From: Thraustochytrium sp. TN22
Taxonomy: Eukaryota; Sar; Bigyra; Thraustochytrida; Thraustochytriidae
NCBI GenBank assembly: GCA_013306675.1
Contig: JABLUY010000134.1
Span: forward strand, 29,473 to 93,472
Direction: 5' to 3'
Length of the DNA stretch: 64,000 nucleotides
The notes under the pieces were generated by a model. It made no database searches. It saw only the letters and a list, made by a program, of their open reading frames with translations, and was not told where the DNA came from. Positions 10,701-22,200 of this stretch are shown here, in pieces (within the stretch, counting starts at the first letter, position 1; every line of letters begins with the position of its first letter). The translations under genes and the position numbers were made by a program.

Positions 10701-13700
10701 GTCACCGCGGCCCGTCGTGCTGCCGCCGCTGCTGCTGCTGCCGCCGCCGCCGCCGCCACCGCCCAGCCGCTTGGCTGCCGGCAGGGTCAGCGCCTCGTCC
10801 AGGCCGTCCAGGCTGCTGTTGCCATCGTCGTCGACGCCGGCCCCGCCGGCGGCCGCCGCCGCGGCCGCCGCCTCGGCCGCGACGGCGCCCTCCGCGGATC
10901 CCATGGTGGACAGCGGCGTGTAACGCAGCGCGATCTCCGTGTCGCTCCCGGTGATGACCACATCCTCGCGCGCCGCGCGCAGGTGCAGGATGCGGCGAAT
11001 GGTCTCGGCCTCGGCGAGCGAGACCACGACGTAGTTGCGGCCCTGCTCCACGGACCGCAGACGCCCGCGCGTGAGCAGGCGGCGCAGGCCGTCGAGCGTC
11101 AGGCTGCCACGCTCCGTGCCGTACTCGGAGATGACGTCCGCCACCTCGAGCTCCGAAAGGCGAATGTCCGTGGCCGCCCACACCGCCTGCATGACGTCCT
11201 CCGGCCCGAGCTCACCGGTGCGCACCGAGAGCAGCTCGTACGCCTTTTCCAGGGAACGCTGCGCCTCGCCCTGGATCGGGTGCATGGCGGCCGATTCCTC
11301 AGGACCCAGCGTGCGCACCTTGGCCGTCGAGGGCGCCCACTCGAGCACCATGATGACGTTCTTGACGCGCCGCAGGCCGTTCCACTGCGGGTTGAAGTAG
11401 TTGCGCGAAAAGTACATAAAGTCCGGGAACTCGAGCGGCTCCTGGTGGCGCAGCTTAAAGTCCGACAGCGGGTAGAACGGGTAGTCCTCGTCCGCCACCT
11501 TGCTCGTCTTGCCCCGCACGCGCTGCGGGTCGCGCGACAGCAGGCGGAACGGCCAGGCGCGGGGGTGCTCGTCGGCGCGCGAGTACTCGCGGTCGACGAA
11601 CTTCTCCACCTCAATCTGCTGCTCACGCTTGGCGCGCACCTCCTTCTCCTGCTCCTGCTCCTGCTCGCGCTCCTGCTCCGACTCCAGCTTCTGCGCCGAG
11701 GTCTCCTCGGACGAGCCCGAGTACAGCTTCACCTCGTGCAGGACGTCCATGCCGATCTTCGCCTCGGCCTCATTCATGATGAAGCCGCTGTGGTCCTCAA
11801 TCATGTTCTCCAGCCGCTTGCTAAACGGCAGCGGGTCCGGAACGTTGCCCTCCAAGGCAAAGTCCACGCTCTCGCGGAAGACGTCCAGCGCCTCGCGCGA
11901 GTCCTCCGCGCCCTCCAGCCGGTGCGCGTTCTCGCGCATGAGCTGCCGCAACGCGTTCTTGCGGTACACGTTGGAGACGTTCTGCATACAGAGCATGCTC
12001 CACTGCACCTGCTCGGACCGCATCGAGTTGATCACCAGCCACGCCACGATGTCCACCAGCGTGCGATCCTGCGTTGCGCTCGAGTACGACCCGCGCGCCA
12101 CGCCGGCCGCCACCAGCTCGCGCTTCATCAGCTCCTGCACCTCCGGGATGATGTAGGCGCAGATCGTCTGACCCTTGCCGATGCCGCGCATGCGAAAGGC
12201 GCCCTGCACGTAGTCGCGGAAGACCATGTCCTTGCCCAGCGTGATGACCGCGCGCGCGTTCACCACGTGCTTGATGTCCATGCCCGTGGTGTGGATCTGG
12301 TCGTAAAATGCGAACCGCCGCTCCAGCGGCACGCCGCACTGGTTCGCGCTGATGACGCGGCCCGTGGCGCGCACGAGGACCTGCTGCTTGTCGTCGTCGT
12401 CCAGGAAGACGACGCCATCGCACCACGTCAGCCCGAGGTCCAGCAGCTTGCGCGCCACCTGCTTGTTCGAGTAGCCCGTGATGAGGGCGCCCGTGTCGAT
12501 GAGCGCGTGGTAACGCGGCTCCTCGGCCTGCGCGATGCCCTTGAGCAGGTCCTCCACGTTCCAGTTCGACTTGATGTACTCGAAGCTGGTCGTGTCCGTG
12601 TCCAGCACCGTGCTCAGCATCTTGCCGTCGTCGCCCGTCTCGTAGTCGCACCGGCCCAGCTCCTTGGGCAGCAGGTCGCTCGGCGTACCACTAAAGCCGA
12701 CGCGGCGCCCAAAGAGCATCTCGCCGCCCACCGCCTGGCCGGACGCCGAGATCTTCACCTTTTGCGACCGCATGTGCGCCGGCAGCACCGTGTGGCTCAG
12801 GTAGTGGTGGATCACCAGCGGCTCGAACTTCCACAGCTTGTACAGCTTCTGCATCTGCTCCCGGTTGCTCTTTTGCAGGTACTTGAGCTGCACCACCTCC
12901 TTCTCCTCCGCCTCCATGCGTTCGCGCGCCGCCTCGGCCTCGGCCGCCGCGCCACCGTGGCCACCGTGGCCGCCGCCGCTCGCGCGCCGCGCGGTGCTGG
13001 CGGCGCCGCCAAAGTGCGAGCCGGCCACCGAGGCCGCGGCCGTCGCGGCCGGCGTCGCGCCGGCCAGGTCCCGCACGCCGCGCAGCGAGCCGCCCGACTC
13101 CGAGACCCACTGCTCGTAGCGCTGGCTCGACTTGCGCTCGCGCGCCGGCCCGATCTCGCGCGCGAACTCCGCCGTGATCTCATCCACCACCGTCTCAAAG
13201 TCCGACTCGCGCAGCCCGCTGTACCGGTAGCCCAGGATCGTGAGCCCGATGGTGATGTCCGGGTGCGCGAACTCCGAAGAGGAGCTCGGCACGTCCTTGC
13301 CCACGAACGGGACGGCTAGCTTCAGGCGCGACCGCGGCATCAGCGGGTCCTCCTGCAGCGCGCGCTTGCAGTCCTCGTCATTGAGCAGGCCAAACGACAC
13401 GCGGTTGATCTTGCCCAGGCAGTGCGGCAGAAACGTGCGCAGCCAGTCGCGCGTCAGGTTGAGCAGCTTCTTGTGCTGCGGCGACACGCGCGCCACAATC
13501 TTGGCCGCCAGGCTCTGCCGCTTGAGCGACCTGAGCGCCGCAGCCAGCGACCGGTACGCAGCCTCGGCCTCGGCCTCGTCCTGCTTGCTCGCGCCGCCGC
13601 TCTCGGCGCGCGCGAGCCACGCCAGCGCGCGCACCTGGCCACTGCCCAGCTGCCGCGGGTGCACATAGCTGTCCTCACCGCCCAGGTCCGCGTCCACCCG

Positions 13701-16700
13701 CTTCTTGGCATCCTCGCTTAGGAGGCCGCGCGGGATGCGCTGGATCGCCACCTTGGTGTTGGTGCGAACCTTGTCGAGCTCCGTCTGCAGCTTGTTACGG
13801 GCCGCCAGCACCTTCTCGCGAAAGCGCTGGCGCTCCTCCTCGTCCTCCTCGGTAATCTCGCCCTTTGCGAACTCCAGCGCCTCCAGCTTGCGCCGCAGCC
13901 ACTGCAGCTCACGCGAGCCCGCGGCGTTGGCCGCCGGGATGGACGGCGAAACGTCCTCGTCGTCCGCGCCGCCGCGCACCGCCTCGCCCTTCTTGTCGCC
14001 GCTGCCCGTGTCCAGCTTGCGGCCTTCCGCAGTGCGGCCCAGCGTCTCGCGCAAGAAGACAATGTCAGCATCGTCGGCGTCAGCCGCAAAGGCGACCGCC
14101 TCGTCGGCATCCTCCTTGTGCTCCTCGTCTTCCAGCTCGCGTTTCGCCTTGCCGGCGTCCTCGCGCTCGTAGTCCTGGATCTCCTCCACCACCTTGGCGA
14201 GGTCCTCGGCCGAGTCGATCACCGTCACGCCCATGGCCCAGAGCGCCATGCGCTCCTCCTCGTCAATGTGGCAGTGCGCCGCGAACACGAAGATGCGCTC
14301 CGCCGGGACCTTGAGCGAGCGTTCACCCTCAACCAGGTCGCTCACCAGGTCCAGCACCTCGTACACCTCCTCCGAGTCCTCCGGCGGAAAGGACCCGCGG
14401 CCGCCATTGCCAGCCGAGCAGGTGTGGCCCGAGTGGGAGCCCCAGTCCTTGTTGCAGCGCAGGCAGATGCTGTTGTGGTGGTTCTCGCAGTCCGGCCCGC
14501 AGCCCACGCGCGACTCGTCACCGCCAATGATGACGCAGCGCAGCTGCTTGGCGCCCAGGAGGTCCTTGGCGCGGCGCAGCGTCTCATCCTCCTCCTCGCA
14601 CCGCTTGATGGTCAGGCCCGACTCCTCGAACTTGGCGCACTGCGAGAGCACCGAGCCCTGGTGGACGGCGCGCCCGCCGCCGCGCTGCAGGTCAAAGGCC
14701 ACCGAGAGCCACACGATGATGTTGTTGTCCAGCGAGTCGTCGCGCGGGTACTGCGCCTCCTCGACGCGCTTCGACAGCTGCGCGATGCGCTGCTGCAACT
14801 GGCCCAGCAGCTCGCTGCTGCGCGAGATGTGCTCCACCAGCTCGGCCTCCGCGCCGTAGAGCTCCTCGGTGAGCGCGTACGCCTGGCGCGCCTGCGAGAC
14901 AAAGTCCGCCACGGCCTCCTTCGCCTCCGTCTCCTCGCTCGCCGCCTTCTCAGCGCCCTCCAGCATCACCTGCGCGTGCGACCGCGGCTCGCCGCCGTCC
15001 ACCACGAAGCGGATCGCCTCCGCGTGGTCGATGCCGTGCAGATGGTGCTTCTGCAGCCACAGGTAGGCCCACTCCGCCATGATGGGCCGCAGCTCGCGCT
15101 GGTAAAAGTCCAGGTTGAGCAGCGTGATGTGCGGCAGCTGCTGCAGGGCGCGGCACGCGTAGCCCTGCTCGATGGCCGCGCTGAGCCGCTTGAGAATGTC
15201 CAGCGCCTGGCCGCGCTGCTCGAAGGTCGACACCTTGCCGCGCTCCGTGTAGAAGATGGCGTCCAGCAGGTGCGTCGGCAGGCTCCAGCGCTCGCCCTGC
15301 TGCGAGCAGTCAAGGTCGAACTTCTCCCCCATGGGGAAGTTGAGCTCGCTCTTGAGCGGGTGCAGAATGAGATCCACCTCGTCCAGCAGAATGGACCCGC
15401 GCCGGAAGATGGCCAGAATCTTCTGTAGCTCGGCCGCCTGCTCGTCCAGCGAGAGCGTCTTCCCGCTGTCCTTCTCGCCCTTGCCGGTATCGCCCTTCTT
15501 GCTGTCCGGCTCGTTCTGCGCGGCCTCCGCCTTCTTGCGGTCCGCCGCGCCGCGCACGGGCGCCTCGCCGGCCGCGGCCGCGGCCGTGCGCAGACTCATG
15601 CCCTGCTCCTTGGCCACGGTGATCTTGTTGAGCGTCTCCACGTAGGCCAGCATGACGCTCTTGACCGTGGTAGGCGTCGCCACCACGATGCCGCGGTTGC
15701 GCACCGCGTTCTCCAGGCCCTGCCGCATCGACGGGTGCACCGTGGTGCTGCGGTCGAACTGCAGCGTGTAGATGCGCTTCTGCATGATGGTCGCGAAGGT
15801 CTCGCGCATGCGCGTCCGTGACATCTCGAGCAGCGCCTTGGGCACCACGCTCATGACCAGGCTCTCGCCGTCCGCCAGCATGAGCGCCAACAGCGGCGCC
15901 ACCACGGTCGTCTTGCCGGCGCCCATGATCATCTGCTTCACCTTGCTCACGTCGCGCTCCAGGTTGCCCATGAACATGTCGACGATCTCCACCTGCTTGC
16001 GCCGAAGCAGCAGGTTCCAGGTAAACTCGAAGAGCAAGAAGCGCGGGTCAAAGCCCAGGCCGTCCTCGCGGATGAAGTGCCGGCCGTCCGCGAGCGCCTC
16101 GCCCAGCGACTCGCTCATCTGCGAAATGGACAGCACCAGCTCGTGCGCGCGCCGCGTGCGCTCCGCAGGCGTCAGCTCCAGGAGCGACCGCAGCTTGGCG
16201 CGCAGCCGGATGCTCAGCCCGATGCACCGGCTCGCGTGGCCCACGCGGTTTGCGCGCAGCAGAACCACCGTCACCACCTTCAGCAGCGTGCGCACGCGCT
16301 CCGTCGACAGGTACGGGTTGAGCCGCTGGATGTCCTCCACGGCGCTCGTCGACAGCAGCGCGCCAAAGAGAAACTCGACCCAGATGTAGGTCTCCTGGCC
16401 CGACTCGCGCCGCAGCAGGTGCACGATCTTCTCCGTCTTGGCCTCGCCGCTGCGGCGTCCCAGCTGGATGTGGTTCGCCGCCTCCGTCAGCAGCGGCAGC
16501 ATGCGCTCCACCACCGTCGCGTCGCGCTCGCGCAGCGCGCGCAGGTCCGCCAGCAGCGCCGAGATGCCCTCGAGCGCCGCCTCGATGGCCGCCGGATCGC
16601 CGTCCGGCGTGCAAAAGGCCGCCAGCGTCTTGCGCGGCAGCGCCTTGAGTCCCACCGACTGCTTTGCGTTCGCCGATGACGACCACGACTTGACATCGTC

Positions 16701-19158
16701 CTCCATGCGCCGCAGCATCGACTTGGCCACCGCGTTGCCCGCCGCCTCGTGCGCGTTCACCTTGAACGGGATCTCGTCGTTCACCTCCGCCAGGCCCAGC
16801 TCGCTGCGCGTCGACCACAAGAGGTACTTTTGCACCGCCGCCAGCGGCGCCGTGGCCAGCACGCGCAGCTCCTCCTCGTCCGTGCCCAGGTCCACCTCCG
16901 CCGCCTCGCCGGCCGCCTCGTCCGTCGCGCCCGCCTCGTCGCCGTCGCGCGTGCGATCTTGCTCCTCGCGGAAGCGGTCCACGGCCGTGCGCTCGTCCTC
17001 CGTGAGCATTTCGCGAACGGTCGCCTCCAGCGTCGCCGGCATATCCTCGCTCATGCCCGTCAGCGTGGCCAGGCAGTGGTCCGGCGTCGCGCCGCCGCGG
17101 AAGATCTTGACCACCGGCAGCTTGTGGATGTCAAAGAGGTTGCCCAGCATGTCGCACTCATCCACGTCGACGCGCAGGAACCGAACGCCTGGCGTGCTGC
17201 GGCTCAACGAGAGCACCGTGGGCGACAGCGCCTTGCAAGGCTGGCACCACTCCGCGTGGAACTGGACCACCACCAGGCGGCCCGCCTGGGCGAGCGCCTC
17301 CATGACGCGCTCGAAGTGGTCCTCGTCCTCCACGTCCAGGGGAGCCTCCACGCGGAAGCGCACCTCGGCCGCCGCCGTCAGGCGCAGACCCACCGTCGAC
17401 GCCAGCTCCGCAATCTCCGCGTTCGACACGGGCTCCAGCACGCGCTTGGAGCACGACAGGTTCGTCAGCTCCGGCCGGCGAAACGGCCGCCCGTCCGGCG
17501 TCTGCAGCGCCGTGGAGCGCTGCAGGGCGTACTCCTTCGGCGGCGCCTCCAGCTCCGGGTGCGGCGGCGGCGGCGGGAACTGCATGGCGCCACGCTTGCG
17601 CTTGAGCGCCTGCAGCGAGGGCACCACCTGGGACATGAGGTCCGCCAGCGGCGACCGCATCTCGCGCTCGTCCGTCCAGCCGTTGAACACCTTGGACCGC
17701 TTGAACTTGCGCGTGTCCTTGAACTCCGGCATGCGCGAGCAAAGCTGCCGGTTCTGGATCAGCACGTTCACAATCGACGCCGGCACCGACTTGAGCCGCC
17801 GGTCCTTGTACAGCTGCGCCAGGAGCGTCGCGAACCGGTGCGAGTCCGACTTGCCCGCGGCCGACGAGCCCCAGTCGCCCCAGCCGCCAAAGCCGCCAAA
17901 GCCGCCGAAGCCACCAAAGCCACCAAAGCCGCCGAAGCCGCCAAAGCCGAAGCCGCCAAAGCCGCCGCCAGCCACACGGCAACGCAGCTTGCCTTGCAGG
18001 AGCCCATACAGGAACAGAAATCCGTACCCGCACTTGCGCCCGTCCATCGTCTCGCCGCGCGCCCAGACGCGCTCCAGAACGTCCAGGGCCGACTGCCCGT
18101 ACAGCGTCATGGGCGGGTCGTAATTGAGGCTCAGCGTCTCCCAGCCCGCCGTGATGCCCTTGCCCACCACCTGCCGGCGCACGCGCATCTTGTCCCCGCT
18201 CGACCCGCTGCGCATCTGCTCGCCCACCTCCTGCGCGGCCGCGTTGTCGGCCTTGCGGAAGCGCACCAGCATGCGCTCGCCGTCCAGGGTCAGCTCGCAC
18301 TCCTTGGCACCGGCGCGCCGTGCGCGCTCCAGCTTCTCCGCTGCTTCTGTCTCATAGCGAATCCAGCGGCTGTCCGTCTGGTACATCCACACGCACCTCC
18401 GGATCGGCACCTTGTTCGCATCATCGCGCTTTGCGCCGCCGTCGCCATCCTTCTTGCCCTTTTTGGTACCGCCGCGCCGCTTGCGCGTCGCGCCCTCCTC
18501 GGACCCGGACTCGCCCTCCTCCTCGTCGTCGTCATTTTCCTCGCTGTCACCGTCCGGCTCATCCTCGTCCTCGTCCATTTCAGACTCCTCCGACTCGGAC
18601 TCCTCCGATCCGGACTCCTCCGATCCGGACCCGGACGAGGCCGACTTGCGCTCCGCGCCATCGCCGTCACCGTCCTCGCCAGAGCCCCGCTTCCCACCGC
18701 CGGCCGCGCCGCTCGCCTCGGCTTCCAGCGTGTGCTCCGTGACCAGACTTACGGACGGCTCCGCCGACTGCATCTTGAGCAGGTCGTCCGCGCGCGCCGC
18801 CAGCTTCTGCAGCTTCTCTGTGTTGCACGCCTTGAGTGTCGCCAGATCCAGGCCGGTCTGCAGCGAGAGCGCCTTGAGCAGTGCCTTGCGCTCCTCGTCG
18901 TCTTCCTCCTCTTCCTCCTCCTCGTCCTGATCTTCTTCCTCCTCCTCCTCCTCGTCGTCGTCCTCGCCCGGCTCCTGCTTCTTCTTCTTCTTCTCCTCCT
19001 TCTCCGGCTCGGTCTCTTCACTGCCCTTCTCCTTGGCGGCCTTCTTGACCTTCTTGGTCGCCTTGGTCTCCTTCTTCTCCTTGGCGCCATCGTCGGCGTC
19101 CGCCGCCTTGGCCTCCTGCTCCCCTCCATCCTCGTCCCCGTCCTTCGCTGCCTGCTGC

Positions 19159-19202
<44 letters not shown>

Positions 19203-22200
19203 CTGGGGTACGTCGAAAGGAGCCAACGAGACGCACGGGTACACGACGTGGGCGCCAAGGATGTTAAAGACACCCTTGACCTCGCAGTCCAGCGCCACCC
19301 CGTCAATTTGGAAAGTGAGCACGCCTTCTTCGCGGTCAGTGTCGAGGACGCACGTGATGCGAGAGCCCTTGCCCCACAGACCAACCGCCTCGCCCTGCGT
19401 CAGGCGTGCCATCGTGCCCAGAATGCCCTGGGCCTGTGCGAGCACGGGGAGGAGCTCGTCGTCACCCTTGCGCCGCTTGATGCGCCGCACCGAACGACCG
19501 CCGGGGCTCGGCTTGCCATCCTCCTCCTCCTCCTCAACGTCCTTGAAGGCGTTCACGAGCTTCTGCCGCGTCTTGAACATGCTCAAGCCAAGCTTGCGCC
19601 AGTCTTGATGCGTGAGCGCCTTGACGCGCTTAAATGACTTGATGCCCAGCTCCTTGAACTTGTCGAAGTAGTGCTCCATTTTAATCTGAAGAAACACTGA
19701 CCGAATCTCGTCCAGCTCGTCTGGTTCCTCCTCGGCGTCCTCCTCGGCCTCGGGAACATCCTCAGCCTTCTCGACCTCCGCCTCGGCCTCGGCCTCGTCC
19801 TCGGCAGCCGTGCCCTCCTCCTCGCCGTCCACGCCGTCCGTCTTGTTGTCGGTCTCCTCGTCACCAGCAGCCCCGCTCCCGCCGGCCTTGTCCGCAGGCG
19901 GCTCCTGCGTCGCGCGCAGACGCGAGCCCAGGTCCACGAGCGGCTTGCCGCGATGGAAGAGCTTGCCGTTCGCGTAAAGGGCCAGGCTGGAGGAGTCGGC
20001 GGCGTTGCCCATGAGCGGCGCGGGGCCCGGCCCGAACTCCTCAAAGTTCTCCGAGCAAAGGCCGACTGCGTCGCCCTCACCGTTGCGCGAAGGCTCGTGC
20101 ATCCAGTCCAGGGACCACTCGTGCACCCCACTAAAGGGCACAAAGCCCACCGTGCCGCGAATGCCCTCGTTGTCCTTGCCACGCCGCTCCTCCATCATCT
20201 GGCGCTTGTAGCGCTCACGGTACTCGCGCTCGCGGCGCAGCTGCTCGTCGCGCATCTTGCGCTCTGGGGAGGGCTCCGGCTCGCCCGGTACCGGCACGCG
20301 CGCGCCCACGCGAATCACCTGAATGTACTCGCGCGGGTCCTGGAGACGGCCGCGAAAGGTCGACACCTTGTAGTCGTCGATCTGCACGTTGCCGTCAGAC
20401 CAGATCTCCATCTTGCGCCCGCCGTTGCGCCCGCGCTCCAGCGTCAGCGTAGACCCGCGGTACAGGTCGCCCGCCAGGTACATGAGCTCCAGCTTCTTGT
20501 TCTGGTCCGGCGGAAGCTTGGTCCAGTTGCGCCCGTCGTACTCGTTCGACCACTCCCACGAGGCGTCCGAGCCGTCCATGTCCTCGGCGCGAAGGGTCGC
20601 CTGCATGCCGAGGTTCTCGAGCTGCAGCGACTGACCGCCGGACTCATCGTCCCACGTCCACTGCAGGTCCTCGTCGTCAAAGTCGCTCTCATCGTTGTCC
20701 GAGTCAAGCTGCGCCAGCTGTAGCTCTAGGGCGCGCTTGGCATTGGCGCTGCCCGAGCCCTCGGCGCCGGCGCCGCTCTCGCCAGCGCCGCCGTCCGAGC
20801 TGCCACGCCGGCGGCCGCCCTTGCCCCTGCGGCCGCCCTTGCCCTTGCCCTTGGAGGTCTTGCCCGCCGCGTCCTTGCCGGCGTCTGCCTCGCCTGCGCC
20901 GTCCTCGTCGCCATCCGCCTCGAACTTGCCCAGCGTAATGCGCAGACGCTCGCGCGTGACGCGCCGCTCGGACCGCAGCACCTCGGCATAGGCTGCCTCG
21001 TCGGCGGGGGTGACATGCTCCCTGAGCGCACTCACGAGAGACTCAGAGATGCGCTCCTCGACCGCGATGCGGGCGTCCGTGATCTCCTCGCCACCGCGCA
21101 AAATGACAAAGGTCGGGAAGGACTTGATCTTGAGGTCGCGCGCCAGTGTGCCGAGCTCCAGCGAGTCGGCGCGGACGCTCACAAAGGCGCAGCTGGGGAA
21201 GACGGGCGCCACCTCCGCCACGCTCTGCATCGCCTTGACGCACGAGGGCTTCCACAGCACGTGGAAGCAGGCCACGACAAGCCAGCCGCCCTCGGGCGCC
21301 TCCACGGACGGGAACTCGATCCCGGCCAGGAGCGGGTCGCGGTCCGCCTCGGCGTCGTCCTCATCGAGGCCGAGCGCGCGCGCGCGCACCGCGTGCTCCA
21401 CGCCGCCCACGCGCAACACGTCCCAGTGCTCCACGTCCTTGACGATGCTCACCTCCTGGTACGTCTCGCCGAAGACCGTCTTGTCCACGTAGTACGGCCA
21501 GCTCGTCGACGGCCCGCGCGGCGGCACCCAGCACTGCGCGTACACCGTGTCGGCAGCGTGCTTGGCGGCGGTCGCCGCCGCCAAAGACGCCTTTTCCTCC
21601 GTCTCCATTTTCTCCTCCGTGACGGTGATGGCCACGGTGACGCCAGCGGCGCCGTCCTGGGCGCCGCCCTCCTCGAGGCGGCCAAACTGCGCCTTGAGCG
21701 CGTGCTGGCGGTTCTTGACGAGCGTCATGATGTAGTCCGTGTGAATCGAGTCCACGTAGAACTTGTGCTTCTTGTCGGTGATGATGAAGCGCTCGGTCTG
21801 CAGAATCTGCAGCTCCTCCTCCAGCGACACACGGCAGCTCGCGCTCACGTGCGGCAGCTTGACCGCATACCGCGCGCACTGCGTGGTGAGGTCCCACGGC
21901 AGCAGGACGCCAGCGCTGAGCGTGACGAGCGAGATCTTGAGCCGGCACGCGTGCGCGTCCGGGTGCCAGTCGTCATTGGCGTTCTCAAAGTAGTTGAAGA
22001 TGGTCTCCGCTGTCTCGCCCAGGTGCGTGTCGGTGGCCACCGAGTCCGTGAGCCGGAACACCTGATCGTAGTCGCGATGCAAAAAGCGCAGCAGCATCAG
22101 GTACATGGCCGACTCCAGGCCGCGCGTCTCCAAAAAGGAGAGTGACACGTGCACCGGGTACAAAAAGTACCGCTGCGAGATGCTCGTGTTCCACACGCCG

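Noticed and set aside
7854-13319. 1,821-codon open frame antisense to the giant gene
   Set aside because: Leu/Arg/His/Val-rich texture with no domains, in the complementary phase of a gene with clear motifs. It is a GC-driven shadow.
16749-19637. 962-codon plus-strand frame antisense to the giant gene
   Set aside because: Same shadow effect, including long Leu runs opposite Glu/Lys tracts; no family.
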